DNA of 7,394 nucleotides from JBJFCE01 sp964437825 (GTDB taxonomy: Bacteria > Bacillota > Clostridia > Lachnospirales > Lachnospiraceae). Below, one piece after another: positions 1-5,620 of the stretch. The DNA lies in NCBI GenBank assembly GCA_964437825.1, contig CAYTIH010000077.1:1-7394 (forward strand), written 5' to 3'. The notes beneath the pieces were generated by a model. The model was not told the DNA's origin, searched no databases, and saw only the letters and a list, made by a program, of their open reading frames with translations. The translations under genes and the position numbers were made by a program. Every line of letters begins with the position of its first letter. Position 1 is the first letter of the stretch.

Positions 1-1
1 C

Positions 2-439
2 GGAGAGCAGGCAGTGCTCTGCGGCGGTGTTGTTGCTCTGATGCAGGCAGGCTTTGAGACGCTGGTTGAAGCCGGATACGATCCCAGAAACGCTTATTTT
101 GAGTGTATCCATGAGATGAAGCTGATTGTTGATCTGATCTATCAGTCAGGCTTTAAGGGAATGAGATATTCGATTTCAAACACGGCAGAATACGGCGACT
201 ATATTACCGGCCCTAAGATTATTACCGAGGAAACCAAAAAGACCATGAAGAAGATCTTAAAGGATATTCAGGATGGTACTTTTGCAAAGGATTTCTTGCT
301 GGATATGTCTTCTGCGGGCGGACAGGCGCACTTTAAGGCAATGAGAAAGCTGGCTTCCGAACATCCTTCGGAATTGATTGGTGAAGAAGTAAGAAAACTG
401 TATAGCTGGAATGGCGAGGATAAACTGATCAATAATTAA
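2..439 (+). CDS. ilvC: Ketol-acid reductoisomerase, C-terminal part (5' end outside window)
   Basis: This is the last 145 residues of the enzyme that converts 2-acetolactate or 2-aceto-2-hydroxybutyrate to the dihydroxy acid using NADPH and Mg2+, the second common step of valine, leucine and isoleucine synthesis in the cytoplasm. The Rossmann NADPH domain lies outside the window; what remains is the all-helical catalytic knot domain. Numbering from the first complete codon, the metal and substrate ligands of class I enzymes are visible: Glu2 in GEQAVLCGG, Glu34 and Glu38 in YFECIHEMK, and the serine at 59 in MRYSISNTAEYGD. Their spacings (32, 4 and 21 residues) match Glu194, Glu226, Glu230 and Ser251 of the E. 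coli-type numbering. The reading frame is open through the left edge. The gene ends with TAA and is followed after 12 bases by an intrinsic terminator, so it closes its own transcription unit. Confidence 0.97.
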   Translation, partial: GEQAVLCGGVVALMQAGFETLVEAGYDPRNAYFECIHEMKLIVDLIYQSGFKGMRYSISNTAEYGDYITGPKIITEETKKTMKKILKDIQDGTFAKDFLLDMSSAGGQAHFKAMRKLASEHPSELIGEEVRKLYSWNGEDKLINN

Positions 440-451
440 CGTATGAAAGAG

Positions 452-489
452 ACGCTCCCCTTTCAAATGGAATCGGGAGCGTTCTTTTT
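452..489 (+). terminator. Intrinsic terminator of ilvC
   Basis: An 8-bp perfect stem (ACGCTCCC at 452-459 with GGGAGCGT at 475-482) with a 15-base loop is followed by TTC and five T residues at 485-489. It lies 12 bases after the ilvC stop. The T-run leads directly into a repeat that also follows the leuD terminator. Confidence 0.88.
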
Positions 490-512
490 ACGCGGGCAGC
501 GAGCCAAACGAA
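490..512 (+). repeat. Terminator-following direct repeat, copy 1
   Basis: This 23-base segment, ending in CGAGCCAAACGAA, matches 4651-4673 with a single mismatch (G499 here, A4660 there). Both copies begin at the first base after the T-run of a terminator, and both are followed by the 9-mer GAGATAGCA (531-539 here, 4683-4691 there) at different distances (18 and 9 bases). The terminator stems themselves differ. The function is unknown. No protein can be read across it, and I see no good sigma-A promoter within it. Confidence 0.75.
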
Positions 513-564
513 TACATAGGGGGTATAGGGGAGATAGCAAAGAATTTTCGGGAGGATCATTACT

Positions 565-2538
565 ATGGAACAAAGAAAAGTCAAAACGAGGAGCTTAAGT
601 CTTAAAATCGGTTTTACTGTGGGAGCGATTGCCAGCATTGTGCTGATTGCGTCCCTGTTATTTTCGTTTATCACATCCTATCGTGCAACAGAAGAAAATT
701 CGAATTTGCTTATTGAGTCCAAGTCGGATGCATTGACTATAAAAGTAAGTAACTGGATTGATATGAATCTTCAGTTAATTGATAATAATGCCAAGACGTT
801 GGATATGCTTTCCAATTTGGAGCAAAAGGATTTTGCGGTTAGTATGCAGAATGCATATGATAACATACCGAATGGAATTTATCTGGCATATCCGAGCAAA
901 GTTTTGGTTTATCCGGCTTGTCAGGAAAGTCTTCCGGAGGATTTTGATCCGACCACCAGAGCCTGGTATAAGTCGGCAATAGCAAATGACGGAGTTCAGT
1001 TTACCGATACCTATGTCGATACGGTAACCGGAGAAATGTGTATTACACTTTCCGAGTCCTATCAGTATGGAACAGCCGTTGTGGGAGGAGATCTGTTTTT
1101 GACGGAGCTTTCCGAGATGGTTTATGATCTGGATATCACGGAAGGAAGCTATGCTTATGTCTTAAACCGGACAGGGTTTATTATTGCCGCTAAGGACAGT
1201 GCAATGCTGAATACTTCTTTTGAGAATTGTTCCAAGGAGGCTTATAATGATCTTTCAAATGGGAATATCAATGGGATCTATACCGTAGACGGACTCAGAT
1301 GTAACGTTTACACTATGACTGTGGATACGACCGGATGGACCATTGTGGTTATGGTTCCCAATAAGGAGCTTATGAGTTCGATTTATGAACTGGCTGTATA
1401 TTATGTAATTCTGGTTGTAGTGAGCATTTTACTGATCCTGATTGTGATTATTTTATATATGAAAAAGTCGTTAAAGCCTGTTTTGAAGGTAAACAGCTTT
1501 ATGGCGAATGTGGCGGACGGTGTTTTGTCCGAACAGATTGAGAGTAAGGATAAAACCGAACTGGGGCAGATGACCAAGAGTGTTAATAATTCTGTCAGCA
1601 ATATTCGGGATATGGTAGGTCAGATTATCGATATTTCGAACACTTTAGAAAACTCTGCAAATGAGAATAAAAATGCGGCAGAGGCTTTGAAGAAAAATGC
1701 GGAGGAAAATGATCATTCGGTAAACCAGATTTCCGAAAGTGTAAATCAGATTGCGGAAACCATTGAATACACAGCGTCAAAGACTACGGAATTGAGTGTT
1801 CTGGTGAACGATATGGCTACGGAAAGCGATCAAATTCACGAAATCGTTGCCGAAACACAGTCCAATGCCGGAAAAGGTATGGAGGATATCGGAAGGGTTT
1901 CCAATGAGATGGATCTGGTGAAACATTCAATCGGAGAGCTTTCCAATACCGTGGATGAAGCGACAGCTTTGGCGGGACAGATTACGGAAATTGTGTCCAT
2001 GATTCAGAGTATATCAAGTCAGACCAATTTACTGGCATTAAACGCATCCATAGAAGCGGCAAGAGCAGGAGAAGCCGGCCGCGGATTTGCGGTTGTGGCA
2101 GATGAAATTAAGAATCTGGCTGAGAATTCGTCCAATAGTGCGGACAGCATCGGACAGTTAATTATCAAGATTCAGTCTATTATGCAGGAAACAGCAAAAC
2201 AGACAAGTCATAACGTGAATATGATTGAGACCAGTGTCGGCTTCGTAAATAATACGATGGAGGGATTCCAGAGTATCTATCAGTCTGTAGACGAAACGGA
2301 TCAGGTGATTTCGAAACTGCTTAACCAGATTAAGGATATCAATGATATTGTGCAGAATCTGGCTGCGACCAGTGAAGAACAGTCTGCAACCGCGTCCACG
2401 ATTGCGGATTCCGTTTCGGTACTGACCCAGTCCTTTGGACAGACGAAAGAATATGCTGCTCAGACGGATATCAATGCGGAGAAATTAAACTCTGCAGTGA
2501 ATGATCTGAACCGGAGTACAAGGAAATTCAAGATATAA
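565..2538 (+). CDS. Methyl-accepting chemotaxis protein with dCache_1 amino-acid-type sensor domain
   Basis: A 657-residue transmembrane chemoreceptor that would signal through CheW/CheA to the flagellar motor. The order is: short basic N-terminus; membrane segment about 14-38; extracellular dCache domain about 39-274; second membrane segment about 275-298; HAMP about 299-352 (with ELGQMT); then a long coiled-coil signalling domain. The signalling domain contains the highly conserved hairpin tip around 480-520 (SSQTNLLALNASIEAARAG, then EAGRGFAVVADEIKNLAE). The sensor domain has FDPTTRAWY (127-135), Asp152 in YVD and Asp176 in VVGGD. These correspond to the amino-acid-binding signature of dCache_1AA receptors such as PctA (Tyr121, Arg126, Trp128, Tyr129, Asp146, Asp173), except that the first tyrosine is Phe127. 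An amino acid ligand is therefore a reasonable inference, but which one cannot be told. No C-terminal CheR-docking pentapeptide is seen; the protein ends in KFKI. The start is set by GGGAGG at 550-555, nine bases before the ATG. It sits between ilvC and leuC, an unusual place for a receptor. Confidence 0.96.
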   Translation: MEQRKVKTRSLSLKIGFTVGAIASIVLIASLLFSFITSYRATEENSNLLIESKSDALTIKVSNWIDMNLQLIDNNAKTLDMLSNLEQKDFAVSMQNAYDNIPNGIYLAYPSKVLVYPACQESLPEDFDPTTRAWYKSAIANDGVQFTDTYVDTVTGEMCITLSESYQYGTAVVGGDLFLTELSEMVYDLDITEGSYAYVLNRTGFIIAAKDSAMLNTSFENCSKEAYNDLSNGNINGIYTVDGLRCNVYTMTVDTTGWTIVVMVPNKELMSSIYELAVYYVILVVVSILLILIVIILYMKKSLKPVLKVNSFMANVADGVLSEQIESKDKTELGQMTKSVNNSVSNIRDMVGQIIDISNTLENSANENKNAAEALKKNAEENDHSVNQISESVNQIAETIEYTASKTTELSVLVNDMATESDQIHEIVAETQSNAGKGMEDIGRVSNEMDLVKHSIGELSNTVDEATALAGQITEIVSMIQSISSQTNLLALNASIEAARAGEAGRGFAVVADEIKNLAENSSNSADSIGQLIIKIQSIMQETAKQTSHNVNMIETSVGFVNNTMEGFQSIYQSVDETDQVISKLLNQIKDINDIVQNLAATSEEQSATASTIADSVSVLTQSFGQTKEYAAQTDINAEKLNSAVNDLNRSTRKFKI

Positions 2539-2541
2539 TGA

Positions 2542-2572
2542 GTGCAAGCGAGAAGAATGTGCTTGCACATTC
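2542..2572 (+). other. Two mutually exclusive hairpins between mcp and leuC
   Basis: GTGCAAGC (2542-2549) can pair with GCTTGCAC (2561-2568), an 8-bp stem with an 11-base loop. Alternatively GAATGTG (2555-2561) can pair with CACATTC (2566-2572) around a 4-base loop. The two share bases, so only one can form at a time. No T-run follows either, so neither is a convincing intrinsic terminator, and the leuCD genes may be read through from mcp. No T-box, leader rich in leucine codons or clear promoter is visible in the 90-base gap. Confidence 0.45.
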
Positions 2573-2628
2573 GGCGAGTGAACAGACCCGAAGCGGCCAT
2601 ACGGCTATCATAATTTTGGAGGCATATT

Positions 2629-3897
2629 ATGGGAATGACAATGACTCAAAAAATACTGGCGGTCCATGCAGGACTTACATCCGTGCAGGCAGGTCAGTTA
2701 ATTGAGGCGGATCTTGATCTGGTGCTTGGAAATGATATTACAAGCCCGGTAGCGATCCATGAAATGGAAAAAATGAACGTGGACGGTGTATTTGATAAGG
2801 ATAAAATTGCACTGGTACCGGATCATTTTGTTCCGAATAAGGATATTAAATCTGCCGAACACTGTAAATGTGTAAGAGAATTTGCACATCGTAATAAAAT
2901 TACCAATTATTTTGAAGTCGGACAGATGGGAATTGAGCATGCGCTTTTGCCCGAGAAAGGCTTGACTGTTGCGGGGGATGTTATTATCGGAGCGGATTCT
3001 CATACCTGTACCTACGGTGCGCTCGGTGCGTTTTCCACCGGTGTGGGAAGCACGGATATGGCGGCGGGAATGGCAACCGGAAAGGCATGGTTTAAAGTAC
3101 CCAGCGCAATTCGTTTCGTTTTGACGGGGAAACCCGCAAAATGGATCAGCGGTAAGGATATTATCCTGCATATTATCGGTATGATCGGTGTGGACGGCGC
3201 ATTATATAAGTCCCTGGAGTTTACCGGGGACGGTATTTCTTACCTTACGATGGATGACCGCTTTACCATTGCCAATATGGCAATTGAAGCAGGCGGCAAG
3301 AACGGAATCTTCCCTGTGGATGCTTTGACGATTGCCTATATGAAGGAGCATTCCGTAAAGGAATATACGGTTTATGAACCGGATGAAGATGCGGAATATG
3401 ATGAGACGATTACCATTGATCTAAGTACGTTAAAGCCAACGGTTGCGTTTCCGCATCTTCCTGAGAATACGAAAAAAATTGATGAAATAAAGGAAGATAT
3501 CAGGATCGACCAGGTTGTGATCGGGTCCTGTACGAACGGAAGACTTGATGATCTGAGAATTGCCGCATCAATCTTAAAAGGGAGAAAAGTGGCGGATGGA
3601 ATGAGATGTATCGTAATTCCGGCTACGCAGAAGATCTATCTGGATGCTATGGAGGAAGGACTGCTCAAAATCTTTATTGAAGCAGGCGCAATAGTCAGTA
3701 CGCCGACCTGCGGCCCGTGTCTTGGCGGATATATGGGAATCCTTGCGGAGGGTGAGCGCTGCGTATCCACGACTAACCGAAATTTCGTCGGCAGAATGGG
3801 ACACGTAAACTCTGAGATTTATCTTGCTTCTCCGGCTGTCGCAGCAGCAAGTGCAGTTACAGGGAAAATTTCATGCCCCTGTGAGCTGGATGCGTGA
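2629..3897 (+). CDS. leuC: 3-isopropylmalate dehydratase, large subunit (archaeal/HacA-type)
   Basis: The large subunit of isopropylmalate isomerase, which together with LeuD dehydrates and rehydrates 2-isopropylmalate to 3-isopropylmalate in leucine synthesis. It belongs to the aconitase superfamily and carries a [4Fe-4S] cluster: the three cluster cysteines are Cys301 (GSCTNGR, 299-305), Cys361 and Cys364 (TCGPCLGG, 360-367). The active-site segment GADSHTCTYG is at 121-130, and FSTGVGSTDMA follows. At 422 residues it fits the short type-2 LeuC of archaea and Clostridia (about 420) rather than the roughly 465-residue enterobacterial form. The start chosen has GGAGG at 2618-2622 with a 6-base gap; in-frame ATGs at 2635 and 2641 are less well spaced. 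Homoaconitase or dimethylmalate dehydratase large subunits look similar, but nearby ilvC and the adjacent leuD favour leucine synthesis. leuA and leuB are not in the window. Confidence 0.94.
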   Translation: MGMTMTQKILAVHAGLTSVQAGQLIEADLDLVLGNDITSPVAIHEMEKMNVDGVFDKDKIALVPDHFVPNKDIKSAEHCKCVREFAHRNKITNYFEVGQMGIEHALLPEKGLTVAGDVIIGADSHTCTYGALGAFSTGVGSTDMAAGMATGKAWFKVPSAIRFVLTGKPAKWISGKDIILHIIGMIGVDGALYKSLEFTGDGISYLTMDDRFTIANMAIEAGGKNGIFPVDALTIAYMKEHSVKEYTVYEPDEDAEYDETITIDLSTLKPTVAFPHLPENTKKIDEIKEDIRIDQVVIGSCTNGRLDDLRIAASILKGRKVADGMRCIVIPATQKIYLDAMEEGLLKIFIEAGAIVSTPTCGPCLGGYMGILAEGERCVSTTNRNFVGRMGHVNSEIYLASPAVAAASAVTGKISCPCELDA

Positions 3898-4059
3898 AAT
3901 ACCGTTATACGGCCGGCTGTGTAAGGCAGTCCCCAAACAGCTTGTTTTTCAATCGGCTATTTGTGCAGGAGCGTCACAAATAGCCCTGATGGCAGGCGGA
4001 AAACCGCTTTCGCGGATTTTCCGCCGCCTCGTTGCTGACGCTCCGGAATGGAGATTATC
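3898..4059 (+). repeat. Hairpin-rich spacer between leuC and leuD, possible inserted palindromic element
   Basis: The 162-base gap contains three notable pairings. Hairpin A has an 11-bp perfect stem, GGCTATTTGTG (3955-3965) with CACAAATAGCC (3975-3985), and a 9-base loop. Hairpin B pairs GGCGGAAAACCGC (3995-4007) with 4012-4025, 13 bp with one bulged A (4016) and a TTTC loop. Segment C, GGAGCGTCA (3968-3976), lies mostly in the loop of A and is a perfect 9-base complement of TGACGCTCC (4036-4044), just before the leuD ribosome binding site. A small CCGT-TAT-ACGG hairpin occurs at 3903-3913. No T-run follows A or B, so they are not ordinary intrinsic terminators. leuC and leuD are normally only a few bases to a few tens of bases apart, so an inserted REP- or MITE-like element or a regulatory RNA structure is possible. 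Neither is proven. Confidence 0.6.
4050..4053 (+). promoter_or_regulatory. Ribosome binding site that fixes the leuD start
   Basis: GGAG at 4050-4053 lies six bases before ATG 4060. The upstream in-frame ATG at 4048 overlaps this site and has no site of its own, so ATG 4060 is preferred. This also gives the usual LeuD N-terminus (MKSAKGMVHKFGDNVDTD). The site lies five bases after the 3' arm of the long-range pairing at 4036-4044. Confidence 0.7.
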
Positions 4060-4548
4060 ATGAAATCAGCAAAAGGTATGGTACATAAATTTGGCGACAA
4101 TGTGGATACCGATGTCATTATTCCTGCAAGATATCTGAATTCCTCCGATCCTGCAGAGCTTGCGCAGCACTGCATGGAGGATATTGATGCGGAATTTGTA
4201 AACAAGGTAAAGACAGGTGATATCATTGTTGCAACAAAGAATTTCGGATGCGGTTCCTCCAGAGAACATGCGCCGATCGCCATTAAAGCAGCCGGTGTCA
4301 GCTGCGTGATTGCAGAAACCTTTGCACGTATTTTTTATCGTAATGCGATTAATATCGGTCTGCCGATTGTAGAGTGCAAAGAGGCTTCCATGGAAATCGC
4401 ACAGGGTGACGAGGTGGAAGTGAATTTTGATACCGGAGTTATTACGGATCTGACGACCGGTAAGATCTATCAGGGCCAGGCTTTCCCGGAATTTATGCAG
4501 AAAATCATTGATGCGCAGGGGCTTGTCAATTATATCAACCAAAAATAA
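4060..4548 (+). CDS. leuD: 3-isopropylmalate dehydratase, small subunit (archaeal/HacB-type)
   Basis: The small, swivelling subunit of isopropylmalate isomerase and the partner of the LeuC encoded upstream. It has 162 residues, the normal length for the type-2 family (about 160-170). Visible landmarks are DTDVIIPARYLNSSDP (16-31), where the loop after YL helps set the length of side chain accepted; the GCGSSREHAP active-site motif (63-72); and FYRNAINIGLP (92-102). The loop reads YLNS, as is common in clostridial LeuD by my recollection; archaeal homoaconitases usually differ there. Translation most likely starts at ATG 4060. The gene is separated from leuC by an unusually long structured spacer, and a strong terminator follows 55 bases after its stop, ending the unit. 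A DmdB-like role is possible in principle but unlikely in this context. Confidence 0.94.
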   Translation: MKSAKGMVHKFGDNVDTDVIIPARYLNSSDPAELAQHCMEDIDAEFVNKVKTGDIIVATKNFGCGSSREHAPIAIKAAGVSCVIAETFARIFYRNAINIGLPIVECKEASMEIAQGDEVEVNFDTGVITDLTTGKIYQGQAFPEFMQKIIDAQGLVNYINQK

Positions 4549-4603
4549 GCCTGTAACCATGCGACAGGTTTACGCCGTGTCAAGTGGTTGAAATGAACGG
4601 ATC

Positions 4604-4650
4604 AGAATGCATAAGGCAGGTTTCGGGATGAACTTATGCATTCTTTTTTT
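4604..4650 (+). terminator. Intrinsic terminator after leuD
   Basis: A perfect 12-bp stem, AGAATGCATAAG (4604-4615) with CTTATGCATTCT (4633-4644), has a 17-base loop and a run of seven T residues (4644-4650). It marks the end of the leuC-leuD unit. The T-run leads directly into the second copy of the terminator-following repeat. A weaker 5-bp hairpin (CCTGT 4550-4554 with ACAGG 4564-4568) lies between the stop and this terminator. Confidence 0.92.
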
Positions 4651-4673
4651 ACGCGGGCAACGAGCCAAACGAA
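4651..4673 (+). repeat. Terminator-following direct repeat, copy 2
   Basis: Differs from copy 1 at 490-512 by one base in 23. It starts at the base after the leuD terminator T-run and is followed at 4683-4691 by the shared 9-mer GAGATAGCA. The two copies are in the same orientation, about 4.16 kb apart, and bracket the mcp-leuC-leuD segment. Between here and the next gene (4674-4728) I see no convincing sigma-A promoter and only a poor ribosome binding site. Confidence 0.75.
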
Positions 4674-4728
4674 CATGAAAAAGAGATAGCAGCCAAGTGA
4701 GCTTCTTACTTACGCTTAGAGTGACCAG

Positions 4729-5115
4729 ATGAAAAAGAAGGTTGAACAAAACCGGAAAAACATAGCTGTATTTGCAGGAATTGCAATCCTGATTTTGCTT
4801 ACCTTCCTGATTCGCAGCTTCCTGTTTCAAGGAGAAGCGGATTATGTGGAGGTTTCCGTAAACGATGAGGTTTTCGGAATTTACAGCCTGAATCAGGATC
4901 AGGACATCCGGGTGGAATTACCTGGGGGCGGCTATAATATTGTAAAAATCCAAAGCGGGAAGGTTTGCGTGGATGAGGCAAACTGTCCGGGCCGCGACTG
5001 TGTGCGTCAGGGATGGATTTTGAGGAGCGGCGAATCCATTATCTGTCTGCCGCATCGTCTGGTCATTCAAATCAAGGGAGAACAGGAGCCGGAATATGAT
5101 GCAGTTTCACAGTAA
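4729..5115 (+). CDS. Membrane-anchored NusG domain II-containing protein
   Basis: A 128-residue protein with a basic N-terminus, one membrane segment at about 11-33 and an outward-facing NusG-domain-II-type beta domain. Its pattern of cysteines is typical of this family: Cys80, Cys86 and Cys91 in VCVDEANCPGRDCVRQGWI, then Cys106 in ICLPHRLVIQI. Despite the name it is not the transcription factor NusG. The family is regularly found next to Gx-type membrane proteins, as here, where the next gene overlaps its end by 20 bases. I recall, without being able to check, that a similar pair is named EetA/EetB in the Listeria flavin-based extracellular electron transfer locus; the biochemical role is not settled. 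The start is the first ATG after an in-frame stop, with only a weak GAGTGA site before it, so initiation may be inefficient. An upstream promoter is not evident. Confidence 0.85.
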   Translation: MKKKVEQNRKNIAVFAGIAILILLTFLIRSFLFQGEADYVEVSVNDEVFGIYSLNQDQDIRVELPGGGYNIVKIQSGKVCVDEANCPGRDCVRQGWILRSGESIICLPHRLVIQIKGEQEPEYDAVSQ

Positions 5116-5608
5116 GACCGAAAAAATTGCATATGACGGCTTTATGATTGCCTTTGCGATGATAGTATCCTATGCGGAAACTTTGATTCCGGTTTATTTG
5201 GGAGCACCGGGAATTAAGCCCGGATTTGCGAATTTTTTCGTTGTTTATCTGCTTAGCAGGCGCCGGTATGGGGAGGCTGTGCTGATCAACGGATGCCGGA
5301 TATTGCTGACAGGCTTGTTATTCGGAAATTTGTTTTCTGTTATTTACAGTCTTTCGGGCGCGGTATTCAGCTTTTTTATTATGCTTGGTCTGTTTAAGAT
5401 CAAATGGATGAGCACGGTCAACATCAGTATCATGGGCGGGATTGCCCACAATCTGGGACAATTTTTTCTTGCGGGAATTTTATTATCGGGAACTGATTTA
5501 ACCTATTATCTTCCGGTATTATTGCTGGCAGGTTTTTTGACCGGAACAGTCAATGGAGTGCTGGTAAAAGAAATAACTCCATATATCAATCATATCATCA
5601 AGGAATAG
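5096..5608 (+). CDS. Gx transporter family / heptaprenyl diphosphate synthase component I-like membrane protein
   Basis: A 170-residue hydrophobic protein with about five membrane segments. It carries the family landmarks GIKPGFANFF (39-48), GCRILLTGLLFGNLFSVIYS (66-85) and GGIAHNLGQFF (114-124). The family (Hpre_diP_synt_I) was named for a proposed part in heptaprenyl diphosphate synthesis, but it resembles small substrate-binding membrane subunits of ECF-type transporters and its substrate is unknown. It begins inside the NusG-II gene (20-base overlap), with AGGAG at 5084-5088 seven bases before ATG 5096; ATG 5099 is also possible. The overlap suggests translational coupling and joint function with that protein. 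ruvA starts 12 bases after its stop, so all four genes probably share one transcript. No prenyl synthase, FMN-binding or ApbE gene is in the window. Confidence 0.85.
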   Translation: MMQFHSKTEKIAYDGFMIAFAMIVSYAETLIPVYLGAPGIKPGFANFFVVYLLSRRRYGEAVLINGCRILLTGLLFGNLFSVIYSLSGAVFSFFIMLGLFKIKWMSTVNISIMGGIAHNLGQFFLAGILLSGTDLTYYLPVLLLAGFLTGTVNGVLVKEITPYINHIIKE

Positions 5609-5620
5609 ACAGGTGAATAT

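Noticed and set aside
490..512. Resemblance of the repeat to the 16S rRNA segment GCAACGAGCGCAAC
   Set aside because: Only about 12 of 14 bases agree over a short stretch and the flanks do not match rRNA, so this is not an rRNA fragment.
516..532. Tandem ATAGGGG repeats before mcp as a promoter or operator
   Set aside because: Just two short G-rich units; no -35/-10 pair or known operator fits, and chance is likely.
2557..2613. 18-codon open frame before leuC as a leader peptide for attenuation
   Set aside because: It has only two scattered leucine codons, a poor ribosome binding site and no downstream terminator/antiterminator pair. It does not resemble a leu leader.
2698..3171. 157-codon minus-strand open frame opposite leuC
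   Set aside because: It is an antisense shadow of a conserved gene, with no ribosome binding site and no recognisable domain.
3935..3949. AAACA/TGTTT hairpin followed by T residues after leuC as a terminator
   Set aside because: A 5-bp AT-rich stem with a 3-base loop is too weak, and the T residues belong partly to the stem.
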